From Neisseria brasiliensis (GTDB taxonomy: Bacteria; Pseudomonadota; Gammaproteobacteria; Burkholderiales; Neisseriaceae), in assembly GCF_009671065.1 (NCBI RefSeq), contig NZ_CP046027.1, positions 372,001 to 436,000 of the forward strand: a stretch of 64,000 nt of DNA, given 5' to 3'. Under the pieces are notes generated by a model. That model was not told the DNA's origin. It saw only the letters and a program-made list of their open reading frames with translations, and made no database searches. The position numbers and the translations under genes are program-made. Each line of letters opens with the position of its first letter. The first letter of the stretch is position 1. Below, in pieces: positions 36,535 through 45,057 of this stretch.

Positions 36535-37872
36535 ATGAATGCTTCTGCTTCTTGGTCATCCAAATTAGGCTTTATCCTGTCTGCGGCCGGTTCGGCGATT
36601 GGCTTGGGCGCGATTTGGAAATTCCCCTACACCGCCGGCACCAACGGTGGTGCCGTATTCTTTTTATTGTTTTTGCTGTTTACCATCTTGGTTGCGCTGC
36701 CAGTGCAATTAGCTGAGTTTTACATCGGCCGAACCAGCGGTAAAAACGCGGTCGATGCGTTCAAAACACTCGCCCCCGGTTCGCAGTGGCCGTGGGTTGG
36801 CCGCATGGGCGTGGCAGCGTGTTTTGTGTTGCTGTCGTTTTACAGCGTGGTCGGCGGCTGGGTGCTGAATTATGTGGTGCACGCGTTTACCGGCCAAATC
36901 CACTCTGAAGCCAACTTTGAAGCCTTATTCGGCGCCACCATCGCCAATCCTGGGAGTGTGTTGCTTTATCAAGGCTTATTTATGTTGATGACGGTTTGGG
37001 TGGTTAAAGGCGGAATTTCAAACGGCATTGAAAAAGCCAACCGCTATCTGATGCCAGCTTTGTTTGTGTTGTTTATTGTCTTGGCCATCCGCTCGATGAC
37101 ACTGCCCAATGCCATGCAGGGCGTATCATTTTTGCTGAAGCCCGATTGGTCTTACTTCACGCCGCACACCATGCTGATGGCGCTGGGTCAGGCATTTTTT
37201 GCGTTGAGTATCGGCGTATCCACCATGATTACTTACGCATCTTACCTGAGCAAAAAGCAGGATTTGTTCCGCTCGGGCAACAGCATTATGTGGATGAACT
37301 TATTGGTGTCGTTGCTGGCTGGTTTGGTAATTTTCCCGGCGGTGTTTGCGTTTGGCTTTGAACCCTCACAAGGCCCGGGCTTAATCTTTATCGTGTTGCC
37401 TGCAGTGTTTATGAAAATCCCGTTCGGCACCATCCTCTTTGCCATCTTTATGTTGCTGGTGGTGTTTGCCACCCTCACTTCTGCATTCTCCATGCTGGAA
37501 ACCGTGATTGCCGCCACCATCCGCCAAGACGAAAGCAAACGCAAAAGCCGCACTTGGCTAATCGGCGCGGCCATTTTTATCGTTGGTATTCCTTCGGCTT
37601 TATCGTTTGGCGTATTAGGCGAATTTAAAATATTCGGCAAAACCGTGTTCGATTTGTGGGATTACATGATTTCCGCCATTATTATGCCGATCGGCGCATT
37701 GAGTGTAGCCATTTTCACCGGCTGGGTGCGCAACAAACAATCGGTTTTGGCAAATATCAGCGAAGGTAGCTCCGTACCGAAAAACGTGACTCAATTATGG
37801 CTTAATACCTTACGCTTCTTAGCGCCGATTGCCATCCTGATCGTTTTCATCAATTCATTGGGTTGGATTTAA
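36535..37872 (+). CDS. NSS-family sodium-dependent amino-acid-type symporter
   Basis: 445 residues with eleven or twelve membrane helices. It opens SSKLGFILSAAGSAIGLGAIWKFPY, the unwound TM1 sodium/substrate site of LeuT-type carriers (NSS, SNF family). TM6/TM8 features include FFALSIGVSTMITYASYL and FATLTSAFSMLE. The substrate, probably an amino acid, cannot be specified. The gene is complete and followed by a DUS terminator at 37907-37944. Confidence 0.9.
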   Translation: MNASASWSSKLGFILSAAGSAIGLGAIWKFPYTAGTNGGAVFFLLFLLFTILVALPVQLAEFYIGRTSGKNAVDAFKTLAPGSQWPWVGRMGVAACFVLLSFYSVVGGWVLNYVVHAFTGQIHSEANFEALFGATIANPGSVLLYQGLFMLMTVWVVKGGISNGIEKANRYLMPALFVLFIVLAIRSMTLPNAMQGVSFLLKPDWSYFTPHTMLMALGQAFFALSIGVSTMITYASYLSKKQDLFRSGNSIMWMNLLVSLLAGLVIFPAVFAFGFEPSQGPGLIFIVLPAVFMKIPFGTILFAIFMLLVVFATLTSAFSMLETVIAATIRQDESKRKSRTWLIGAAIFIVGIPSALSFGVLGEFKIFGKTVFDLWDYMISAIIMPIGALSVAIFTGWVRNKQSVLANISEGSSVPKNVTQLWLNTLRFLAPIAILIVFINSLGWI

Positions 37873-37906
37873 ATCCGACAAATAATAAGCAGCTAATATT
37901 CATACA

Positions 37907-37944
37907 AAAGCCGTCTGAAACAGGTACTGGTTTCAGACGGCTTT
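37907..37944. terminator. DUS hairpin terminator
   Basis: AAAGCCGTCTGAAAC pairs with GTTTCAGACGGCTTT. It serves the NSS gene. Confidence 0.85.
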
Positions 37945-38071
37945 CATGTTTTTCAGTTTCTCAGATTAGCTTGAGATTCAATTTCACAGTGAAAACAGCA
38001 CGCACTGCAACAACAATTCAAGCTTCCTTGAGATATTCGCAATGCAAACATGATGAAAACTGTTTTTTCTT

Positions 38072-39079
38072 CTATTCAATAACTTTCATCTGCCTATCCG
38101 GCATCACCAGCCACACTTTAGCCTGCTTAGCCCGCGCCGCTTGCCGGATTTCATCTGGCGACATCACCGAAAACGCCGTAGCAAACGCATCGGCCAGCGT
38201 GGCGGTTGGCGCCATTACGCTCATGCTGTGGTAACGCGGTGTGCTCACCCCCGAACGCGGGTCAAACAAATGGGTAAACTTACCCGCTTCATCCATCACC
38301 GTGCCATAGCCGCCCGACGTGGCAAAGCCTTGGTTTTGCAGCGGCACATTCATCAATACACCTTGCTCATTTTGTGGATCGCGGATACCCACCTGCCAAG
38401 TGCGTTCACCGCGTGTATCCAAGCCGCGGATTTCACCCATATCCACCAAGGCTTGTTCCACGCCGTTTTGCTGCAACAATTTCACCACTTTATCGGTGAT
38501 GTAGCCTTGGGCAATGCCGTTAAACGACAAGCCCATATCCCGCCCGTGAAAGCGGACAAAGGTATCGTCAAATTCCACTTTATCAAAACCGACCTGCTGC
38601 AAGGCTCGATTCATATCCGCCTGCGACGGCGGCGTATCGGTATTGGGATGCCGTCTAAAATAATCGGCATAAAAGTTCCATAGCGGCTGAATGCTCGGGT
38701 CAAACGCACCTTGGGTGAGTCGGTAAACTTCTTGGCTGATGCTCAACAGCGCCAACAAATCCTGCGGCGGATTGTTCAGACGGCCTTCACGGTTAAGCTG
38801 CACAATCAGGCTGTCGTCGCGGTATAAGCTGAAAATCTTTTCCAAACGCGCCACTTCCGCCAATGCCTTATTCACCAAATCATCGGCTTGGCGACGATCA
38901 ACATGATATAGGTGCAACTGCGCACCCGAACCCAAAGCAATGCCCTGCCAGACAAACGGCTCAGCTTCATCGGGATTAGGTTTATCGGTTGGGCGGTTTA
39001 GTGCAAACGGCAAAATCGCACCACCGGCCACAATGGCGCTGATGGCCAAAAAACGGCGGCGGTTTAGGGGGATATTCAT
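38072..39079 (-). CDS. nosX: NosX: ApbE-family FAD:protein FMN transferase
   Basis: 335 residues. Twin-arginine-like or Sec signal (NRRRFLAISAIVAGGAILPF) then the ApbE fold with SLYRDDSLIVQLNREG, LTQGAFDPSIQPLWNFY, FNGIAQGYITDKVV and ALVDMGEIRGLD. ApbE enzymes attach FMN through a phosphoester to Thr in (S/D)GA(S/T)x(T/S) sites. In nos clusters the homologue NosX flavinylates NosR, which here has SGATVT. The NqrB and NqrC subunits at the far end of the window carry the same motif, so this could be the shared enzyme. It lies 161 bp after nosL behind a DUS hairpin. Confidence 0.9.
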   Translation of the reverse strand: MNIPLNRRRFLAISAIVAGGAILPFALNRPTDKPNPDEAEPFVWQGIALGSGAQLHLYHVDRRQADDLVNKALAEVARLEKIFSLYRDDSLIVQLNREGRLNNPPQDLLALLSISQEVYRLTQGAFDPSIQPLWNFYADYFRRHPNTDTPPSQADMNRALQQVGFDKVEFDDTFVRFHGRDMGLSFNGIAQGYITDKVVKLLQQNGVEQALVDMGEIRGLDTRGERTWQVGIRDPQNEQGVLMNVPLQNQGFATSGGYGTVMDEAGKFTHLFDPRSGVSTPRYHSMSVMAPTATLADAFATAFSVMSPDEIRQAARAKQAKVWLVMPDRQMKVIE

Positions 39080-39195
39080 GGCTTTTCTGAAATAAAATCA
39101 AAACAGATAATTTTGTGAACCCCTTCAATCATCAAGAAACACCCTAGCCGCCGTCATTACGCGTACTGGTTTATGAATGAGTTTTACAAAATCTC

Positions 39196-39233
39196 AGGCC
39201 GTCTGAAAGCTCAAAACCCTTTTCAGACGGCCT
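39196..39233. terminator. DUS hairpin between nosL and nosX
   Basis: AGGCCGTCTGAAA and TTTCAGACGGCCT, 12-nt loop. It may end or attenuate the nos transcript before nosX. Confidence 0.7.
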
Positions 39234-39240
39234 ATTCACA

Positions 39241-39738
39241 TTATTTAAAAATATACGCTTCCGGCATCTCATCAAAGCTCACCACTTTGCCGCCCTTCTC
39301 TTGCGCAAACTGCTCAGCCTTGGCTTTGTCCGCAAACGGCAGCGCATCTTCCGAACCCATGCCGCCGATAAAGCCGCTTTCGATAACATACCATGCTTTT
39401 TTGGCATCAATCCACGCATCATTGGCATTCGGCTGCGCCCAATCGGTGACTTCACCCATATCGGTGACATACATCACATGAATGCCTTTAGGCTCTTCCG
39501 GCAGCTTGGTATAGCCGAACATTTGGCGGATGGTCGAGAACCACACCGGCTTATCGGGCTTGCCGTTGAGATACAGCTGCGCTTTCGGGCCGTCATGTTC
39601 CATCAGGTTCATGGTGCAGTAATGGCCGGTCGATTGTGCAGTAATCGGCGCCGGAGCAGGCGGCGGCGCGGTGTTTTCTTTGGCACCACAAGCCGCGAGC
39701 AGCAAGGCGGTGCAGATTGTTAAGGCAAATGTTTTCAT
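39241..39738 (-). CDS. nosL: NosL copper-chaperone lipoprotein
   Basis: 165 residues from the ATG at 39738, overlapping the nosY stop by 4 bp. Lipobox LLAAC with Cys at residue 17, a Pro-rich linker, then TGHYCTMNLMEHDGPKAQLYL with the conserved Cys-x-Met Cu(I) site, and IESGFIGGMGSEDALPFADK. NosL delivers copper to NosZ for its CuZ centre, with NosDFY. Confidence 0.93.
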   Translation of the reverse strand: MKTFALTICTALLLAACGAKENTAPPPAPAPITAQSTGHYCTMNLMEHDGPKAQLYLNGKPDKPVWFSTIRQMFGYTKLPEEPKGIHVMYVTDMGEVTDWAQPNANDAWIDAKKAWYVIESGFIGGMGSEDALPFADKAKAEQFAQEKGGKVVSFDEMPEAYIFK

Positions 39739-40565
39739 ATTTGTCGCTTTCCAAAAATCCAAGCCGCCAACAGCAGCGGAATGATGACCCACAACACCTG
39801 CGCGGTCAGCAACACCGGCAGCGTGAGGCTGATTTGCTCGGTCAAACCGGCCATGCCCGAATACATGGCGGTGTTTTCATAGCCGGTCAGGTTGAGCAGG
39901 CGGTAAATGTCGGTCGGGTTGAACAATAAAATGCTTTCCACCATAGTCGCGGTGAGTGTTTGCTGCGTATCGGCCACCAACACGCCAAGCAAGGCCATGT
40001 CGAAAATCACCACGAAAAACAGCCACACGCCGATGGCAATGCCTGCCGCCGTGCCGCGTTCTTTCACTTTCGCGCTGATTAAATAGCCCAAGGCCAAAAA
40101 CGCCGCGCCCAAAATCACGCTGGCGCCAATCAGAGCGGCAAACGGTTTCCATGCGGCGATGTTGATGCCGCCATTGGCCAACTGCAACGCAATACCGGCC
40201 AAGCCGTAACCGGCAGTCGTGGCCAAAGTCAAAATAATCAAGTGCCCCAAGAACTTACCCGCTAAAATTTGATTGCGCGAAATCGGGTAGCTTAATAACA
40301 AACCCATCGTACCGCGCTCGATTTCGCCAATCAAGGCATCGTAGGCCAAGAGCATGGCAATCAGCGGAATCAGGAAAATCGACAGGCTCGACAGGCTCAC
40401 CACCGTAACCGTAAGCGGATCGACCTTCACCGAACCGGTTGGCGCGCTGCCCAAAAACCCCAGCGACAAAGCCAATGCCGCCAGCAGCAACGCCGCCGCC
40501 AACACCCAGCGGTTGCGCAGGCTGTCGCGCACTTCTTTGCCGGTGATAATCAAAATCGGGTTCAT
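39735..40565 (-). CDS. nosY: NosY ABC-transporter permease
   Basis: 276 residues with six membrane helices; NPILIITGKEVRDSLRNRWVL at the start and GEIERGTMGLLLSYPISRNQILAGK as the typical ABC-2 loop. It forms the membrane part of NosFY, which works with periplasmic NosD in maturing NosZ. It overlaps nosF and nosL by 4 bp each. Confidence 0.93.
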   Translation of the reverse strand: MNPILIITGKEVRDSLRNRWVLAAALLLAALALSLGFLGSAPTGSVKVDPLTVTVVSLSSLSIFLIPLIAMLLAYDALIGEIERGTMGLLLSYPISRNQILAGKFLGHLIILTLATTAGYGLAGIALQLANGGINIAAWKPFAALIGASVILGAAFLALGYLISAKVKERGTAAGIAIGVWLFFVVIFDMALLGVLVADTQQTLTATMVESILLFNPTDIYRLLNLTGYENTAMYSGMAGLTEQISLTLPVLLTAQVLWVIIPLLLAAWIFGKRQI

Positions 40566-41452
40566 ACGTCTTCCCTTTTCAAGAATTGTGCATACATTTC
40601 ATCGAGCGTCGGCGTATGGATGTCGAGATAGGCCAAATCGTTTAAATCGCCCAATTCGGCCAACAAAGCCATGCGTTCGTCTGCTTGGCATTGCGCGCGG
40701 AAATTGAGGCCGTCTGAAGACTGCCAGCGCGATGACAAAGGTTTGCCGTGTTTTAGGCGCACATTCACCGTGAGTGGCAAACCGCTTTGCACATGCAGTT
40801 CGTCCATGCTGCCATCGGCGACTTTGGCGCCGTTTTTCATCACCACCACGCGGTCTGCATGGCCGTCGAGTTCGGCCAAAGCGTGGGTGCTGAGCAACAC
40901 AGTTGCGCCTTTACCGTTTAATTCGCGCACTACTTCATAAAACATTTGCCGTGAAGCCGGATCCAAACCTGTAGTCGGCTCGTCAAACAGTAATACCTTC
41001 GGCTCGCCCAACAACGCCTGCGCCAAAGCCAAACGCTGACGCATACCCTTTGAATAAGTGCCGACACGGCGTTTGGCTGCTTGGGAAATGCCCACGCGTT
41101 CAAGCAAATCTTGGTTTTTATTCAGCGGCTGCTTTTTCAGTTTGGCGTAGAAAGCCAAGGTTTCCAAACCGGTCATCGATGGGTGCAGCGCCACCGTTTC
41201 CGGTAAATACCCGATTTGGCTGCGCACCGCCGCACCGGCTTTGCTGCCGGTTTTCTCACCCAACAGCATCACTTCGCCCTGCGTTGGCGTAATCAAGCCG
41301 AGAATCAGCTTCATCAGTGTGGATTTACCCGCGCCGTTGTGTCCGGCCAAGCCCACGCTCTCACCGGCTTTCAGCACCAAATCGACATGATCGACCGCGC
41401 GCTGTTCGCCGAATTGTTTGGTCACGTTTCTCAATTCAACATGATTGCTCAT
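40562..41452 (-). CDS. nosF: NosF ABC-transporter ATPase
   Basis: 296 residues. Walker A GHNGAGKSTLMK, signature YSKGMRQRLALAQALLGEP, Walker B VLLFDEPTTGLD and the switch His in LLSTHALAELD are all present. The C-terminal extension is typical of NosF. It drives the NosDFY conformational cycle. Confidence 0.95.
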   Translation of the reverse strand: MSNHVELRNVTKQFGEQRAVDHVDLVLKAGESVGLAGHNGAGKSTLMKLILGLITPTQGEVMLLGEKTGSKAGAAVRSQIGYLPETVALHPSMTGLETLAFYAKLKKQPLNKNQDLLERVGISQAAKRRVGTYSKGMRQRLALAQALLGEPKVLLFDEPTTGLDPASRQMFYEVVRELNGKGATVLLSTHALAELDGHADRVVVMKNGAKVADGSMDELHVQSGLPLTVNVRLKHGKPLSSRWQSSDGLNFRAQCQADERMALLAELGDLNDLAYLDIHTPTLDEMYAQFLKREDV

Positions 41453-41512
41453 GGTGTTTCCTTGTGTGTTTGTTCAGACAGCCTTTTTCAACATAAGGCC
41501 GTCTGAAAGCCT

Positions 41513-42862
41513 TTATTCGTTTGCCTGCGCCGCCCATGCCGATTTGGTTTGCTTGGCTGCTTGCAACATTTCCGCTTTGTGTTGCAGATAATACGGCATG
41601 GTCGGGTTTTGATACGGCTTCATCAGCGGTTTGCTGTCCACCACACCGCCCGGCATAATCGCGGGGAACTGGCTTTGCGCCCATTTCACAATGCTCACCG
41701 CCGGACTGTTCATCAGCAGTCTGGCCACCGGTGCGCGCCAGATGATTTGGTCGGTGATGCCGTTGGGGCGGTATGCGCTGTCGCCGAAGCCGTCGCCGTC
41801 GAGGTCGAACGCGCTGTTGTCACTCCAATAATTACCGCGCCCGTCCTCCGACCAATCCAAGAAACGCGTGCTGACGTATTTGACTTGGCTTTCGTTGTTG
41901 ATAAACGAATTGTCGGTCAATTCCGTGCCTTCAATGGCGGCGGTGAAATGGATGCCGATTTTGCATTGTTCGAAATGGTTGCCAAAGATTTTGTTGTTAT
42001 TGGCGTTGTAGGCAAACAGGCATTTGTCGGCCTGATAAATTACGTTGTCCTGCACTTCCGACTGGTTGACGTAATTGAGCATGATGCCTTGATCGCGGCT
42101 CATCACGGCGATGTTGCCTCGTACTTTGATGCGGTCGGAAAACATCATGGCATAGGCGATGTTGTTGCCGATGGAAATATTGTCGATGACTTCGCTGTCG
42201 TTGGTGTACATATAATGCACGGCGAAGCGCACATCGTGAAAGCGGTTGCCTTTATAAATATTGAAGGTGCTGGCGTTGGAAAAAATGCCGTCGCGGCCTT
42301 TGGAAATGTCGTTGCCCACCACTTGCGAACCGGGCGCGTTCCACACGGTTACGCCGTTGCCGCGCTCATTCACGCGCAATTCGGCATTGCCGACGATTTT
42401 GTTGTCGCGCACCATGGCATCTTTGGGGCCGTGCAGATACACGCCGACGGAATTATCCAGAATATCGTTTTTTTCCACCAAAGCGTTGGTGGCGGTTTCT
42501 TCCAGATAAATGCCGGCGTCCATATCCGGCAGGCTCATGCCCGAGCCGCTGACGGTAAGATGGCGAATCACCACATCAGGCGCATGCACGCTGACAGTAC
42601 GACCTTGACGGTCGCCTTGAATGGTGGCGGAACGGTCTGCCGGCCCTTCTAAGGTTAAGGGTTTATCGATGATGATTTTGGTTTGATACACGCCCGAAGC
42701 GAGCTTGAGCGTGTCGCCTGCTTGGGCTTGGGCAATGATTTGATTGAGATTATCCGTGGGTGAAACGGCAATCACGGCAGCAAAGGCCGTCTGAAACCCT
42801 ACTGCGGTGAGCAGCGCACAAACAGCGTATTGCAGCGTTTTGACATGAAATAGAGTGTGCAT
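41513..42862 (-). CDS. nosD: NosD periplasmic NosZ-maturation protein
   Basis: 449 residues from the ATG at 42862 (AAGAGAAACCAC upstream; the frame extends to 42913). Signal peptide with LLTAVGFQTAFA, then a right-handed beta helix of PbH1/CASH repeats (GMSLPDMDAGIYLEETATNA, NDILDNSVGVYLHGPKD, GNVAVMSRDQGIMLNYV). NosD binds copper passed from NosL and contacts NosZ. No lesion seen. Confidence 0.94.
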   Translation of the reverse strand: MHTLFHVKTLQYAVCALLTAVGFQTAFAAVIAVSPTDNLNQIIAQAQAGDTLKLASGVYQTKIIIDKPLTLEGPADRSATIQGDRQGRTVSVHAPDVVIRHLTVSGSGMSLPDMDAGIYLEETATNALVEKNDILDNSVGVYLHGPKDAMVRDNKIVGNAELRVNERGNGVTVWNAPGSQVVGNDISKGRDGIFSNASTFNIYKGNRFHDVRFAVHYMYTNDSEVIDNISIGNNIAYAMMFSDRIKVRGNIAVMSRDQGIMLNYVNQSEVQDNVIYQADKCLFAYNANNNKIFGNHFEQCKIGIHFTAAIEGTELTDNSFINNESQVKYVSTRFLDWSEDGRGNYWSDNSAFDLDGDGFGDSAYRPNGITDQIIWRAPVARLLMNSPAVSIVKWAQSQFPAIMPGGVVDSKPLMKPYQNPTMPYYLQHKAEMLQAAKQTKSAWAAQANE

Positions 42863-42957
42863 GTGGTTTCTCTTGTTTTCAGACGGCCTGTATCGGCGCG
42901 ACAAGTTTAACATTATAACAAAACCATCTGCCTGATTTTCAAATGGCTTTGTTATAA

Positions 42958-42994
42958 AGGCCGTCTGAAAAGGAATTACCGTTTCAGACGGCCT
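42958..42994. terminator. DUS hairpin between nosZ and nosD
   Basis: AGGCCGTCTGAAA pairs with TTTCAGACGGCCT. It probably separates the highly expressed nosZ message from nosDFYL. Confidence 0.75.
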
Positions 42995-43015
42995 GCTTGT
43001 TGATATCAGGTAAGA

Positions 43016-44983
43016 TTATTTAGGTTTTACAATCATTTGGCCTGACATTTCCATGTGCAATGCGTGGCAGAACCATTGGCAGTAGTACCAATGCACGCCC
43101 GGACGATGGGCGGTAAAGGTAATCGAGCTGGTTTGTTGCGGGCTGACTTCCATCGCAATGCCGTAGCCTTCCAAAGTGAAACCGTGGGTCAAGTCTTCGA
43201 TGGTTTCCACGTTGGTCACCACCACGGTCACTTCATCGCCTTGGTTCACTTCAAATTGCGGCACGCTGAATGCAGGCGCAACGGCAGTCATATACACTCG
43301 TACTTTATTGCCTTCGCGCACCACTTTGGCGGCTTTTTCCAACTCAACGCCGTCTTTGGCAGCCATATCGGCGGCATCTTTCCACCACCAGGCGTGTTTG
43401 GTGCGATCCCAAGTTTTGACCGGGTTCACTTTAGACGCAGCCACCAAACAGAAGTCGTGCGGTTCGGCAAAAGTCGGATTATCGTGCACCAATTTCATCT
43501 CGTCGCCTGAAATGTCGATCAATTGGTCACACTCAGGCTTCAGCGGACCGGCATTCAAGAAACGGTCTTTCGAGAATTTATTCAAAGATACCAACCATTT
43601 ACCATCAGCCTCTTTGGTTTCGCCCATGGTAGTGTGATTGTGACCCGGTTGGTAGTGAACATCGATTTTTTGTTTGATCGGATCGATTTTCTCTCCGGCA
43701 TAAGCTTTAATCGCATCTTCGATGTTCCATTTCACCATTTGGCTGTCGATAAACAAAGTGGTGTAGGCGTTGCCACGGCCGTCAAATGCGGTATGCAACG
43801 GGCCTAAACCCAATTGCGGTTCGGCCACGACAACGTCGCGCGGCTGGATTTTACCGGCAAATAAATCATCGAGTTTGCTTACGTCCAATACGGTCACGGT
43901 TGGTGACAGTTTACCGTTGAGCATGATGTATTTGCCGTCAGGCGAGGCATTACAGCCGTGCGGTGAGTTTGGCACCGGAATGTAGCGGGTGTATTTAGAA
44001 TTGGCTTCGGCGCGGCCATCCACCATTTTTACACCGTTAACTTCTTTAAAGTCGCCGTTTTTGATACCTTCTTCAATCGCCGCCAAGTTGAACACGACTA
44101 CCCAGTCTTGCTCGTTGGCAGAAGCGGCTTGCACAGTCAATCCCCGCTCGGAGTTATAGCAGGTAGAGAATGAATATTTACCTTGGTAGTCGGCATCACC
44201 GTTATCCAAGTTACCGTCTACCAACACCTGCCATGCAATCTCCATGGTTTCGCCGTCGATAGCGGTGTACACCGCATTCCAAGTTTTCGGGTCATTCAGA
44301 TTGCCAACACCATCTACCGGTACGATGTGTTCACCGTTAGCAAATACATAGCCGGTTTTCGGATAACGTTGCGGACGCAAACCGTGGATACCGGAAGCAT
44401 TCGGAATCTCGATGATTTTATCGGTTTTCATGATTTCCAAATTCACACGGCACACACGATTGTTGGCTTTATCATTGGCGTAAGCGTAACGGCCATCGTA
44501 AGTTTGGTCGGTAAACGACAAGTGAGGGTGGTGCAAGTCGCCATTTGGAAGGCAGCGCAAACCGCTGGCTTTCAAAAATGCATTGGTTTCAGGCGTATTT
44601 TTTTCGTTCAAAATACGCAGGCTCTCGTTGGTACGGCCCCAACCGGTGGCGCTGTCCATATTGAACACCGGTATGCGTATCAGTTCGCGCATGGAAGGCA
44701 AGCCTACCAAGCGCATTTCACCGGATTGTCCGCCTGATAAGAAGCCGTAGTATTGATCCAGCTCGCCCGGACCCACGTGGATAGACTGGCCGCCCTCGCT
44801 GCTGTGTGTGTCGGCTTTGGCCGCAGGTGCAGAACTTACAGCCGCGCCTTTATCGTTCTCGGCATTGGAACAACCGGCCAAACCCAACAAGCCCGCACCG
44901 GCAATACCGGCACCGGAAGCCGCGGCAGTGCCTAAGAATGAACGTCGGCTTAAGCCGTTTTGTTCTAATTTTTCGTCTGACAT
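43016..44983 (-). CDS. nosZ: NosZ nitrous-oxide reductase
   Basis: 655 residues. Tat signal with [13 protein letters not shown] and a following LAGC that could be a lipobox. The seven-bladed propeller holds CuZ histidines (e.g. [50 protein letters not shown]). The C-terminal cupredoxin has the binuclear CuA motif [17 protein letters not shown]. It reduces N2O to N2 in the periplasm. Tat export and motif layout indicate the clade I type. Confidence 0.96.
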   Translation of the reverse strand: MSDEKLEQNGLSRRSFLGTAAASGAGIAGAGLLGLAGCSNAENDKGAAVSSAPAAKADTHSSEGGQSIHVGPGELDQYYGFLSGGQSGEMRLVGLPSMRELIRIPVFNMDSATGWGRTNESLRILNEKNTPETNAFLKASGLRCLPNGDLHHPHLSFTDQTYDGRYAYANDKANNRVCRVNLEIMKTDKIIEIPNASGIHGLRPQRYPKTGYVFANGEHIVPVDGVGNLNDPKTWNAVYTAIDGETMEIAWQVLVDGNLDNGDADYQGKYSFSTCYNSERGLTVQAASANEQDWVVVFNLAAIEEGIKNGDFKEVNGVKMVDGRAEANSKYTRYIPVPNSPHGCNASPDGKYIMLNGKLSPTVTVLDVSKLDDLFAGKIQPRDVVVAEPQLGLGPLHTAFDGRGNAYTTLFIDSQMVKWNIEDAIKAYAGEKIDPIKQKIDVHYQPGHNHTTMGETKEADGKWLVSLNKFSKDRFLNAGPLKPECDQLIDISGDEMKLVHDNPTFAEPHDFCLVAASKVNPVKTWDRTKHAWWWKDAADMAAKDGVELEKAAKVVREGNKVRVYMTAVAPAFSVPQFEVNQGDEVTVVVTNVETIEDLTHGFTLEGYGIAMEVSPQQTSSITFTAHRPGVHWYYCQWFCHALHMEMSGQMIVKPK

Positions 44984-45057
44984 AAAACTCTCCTTGGGAT
45001 GAAATTCGGTATTTGTCTTTTCAGACGGCCTACCGTGGGATAAGGGAAACTAATTCT

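Noticed and set aside
41549..42652. A 367-codon plus-strand frame opposite nosD
   Set aside because: It is a shadow of the beta-helix repeats of nosD in G+C-rich DNA, with no ribosome site or family resemblance.
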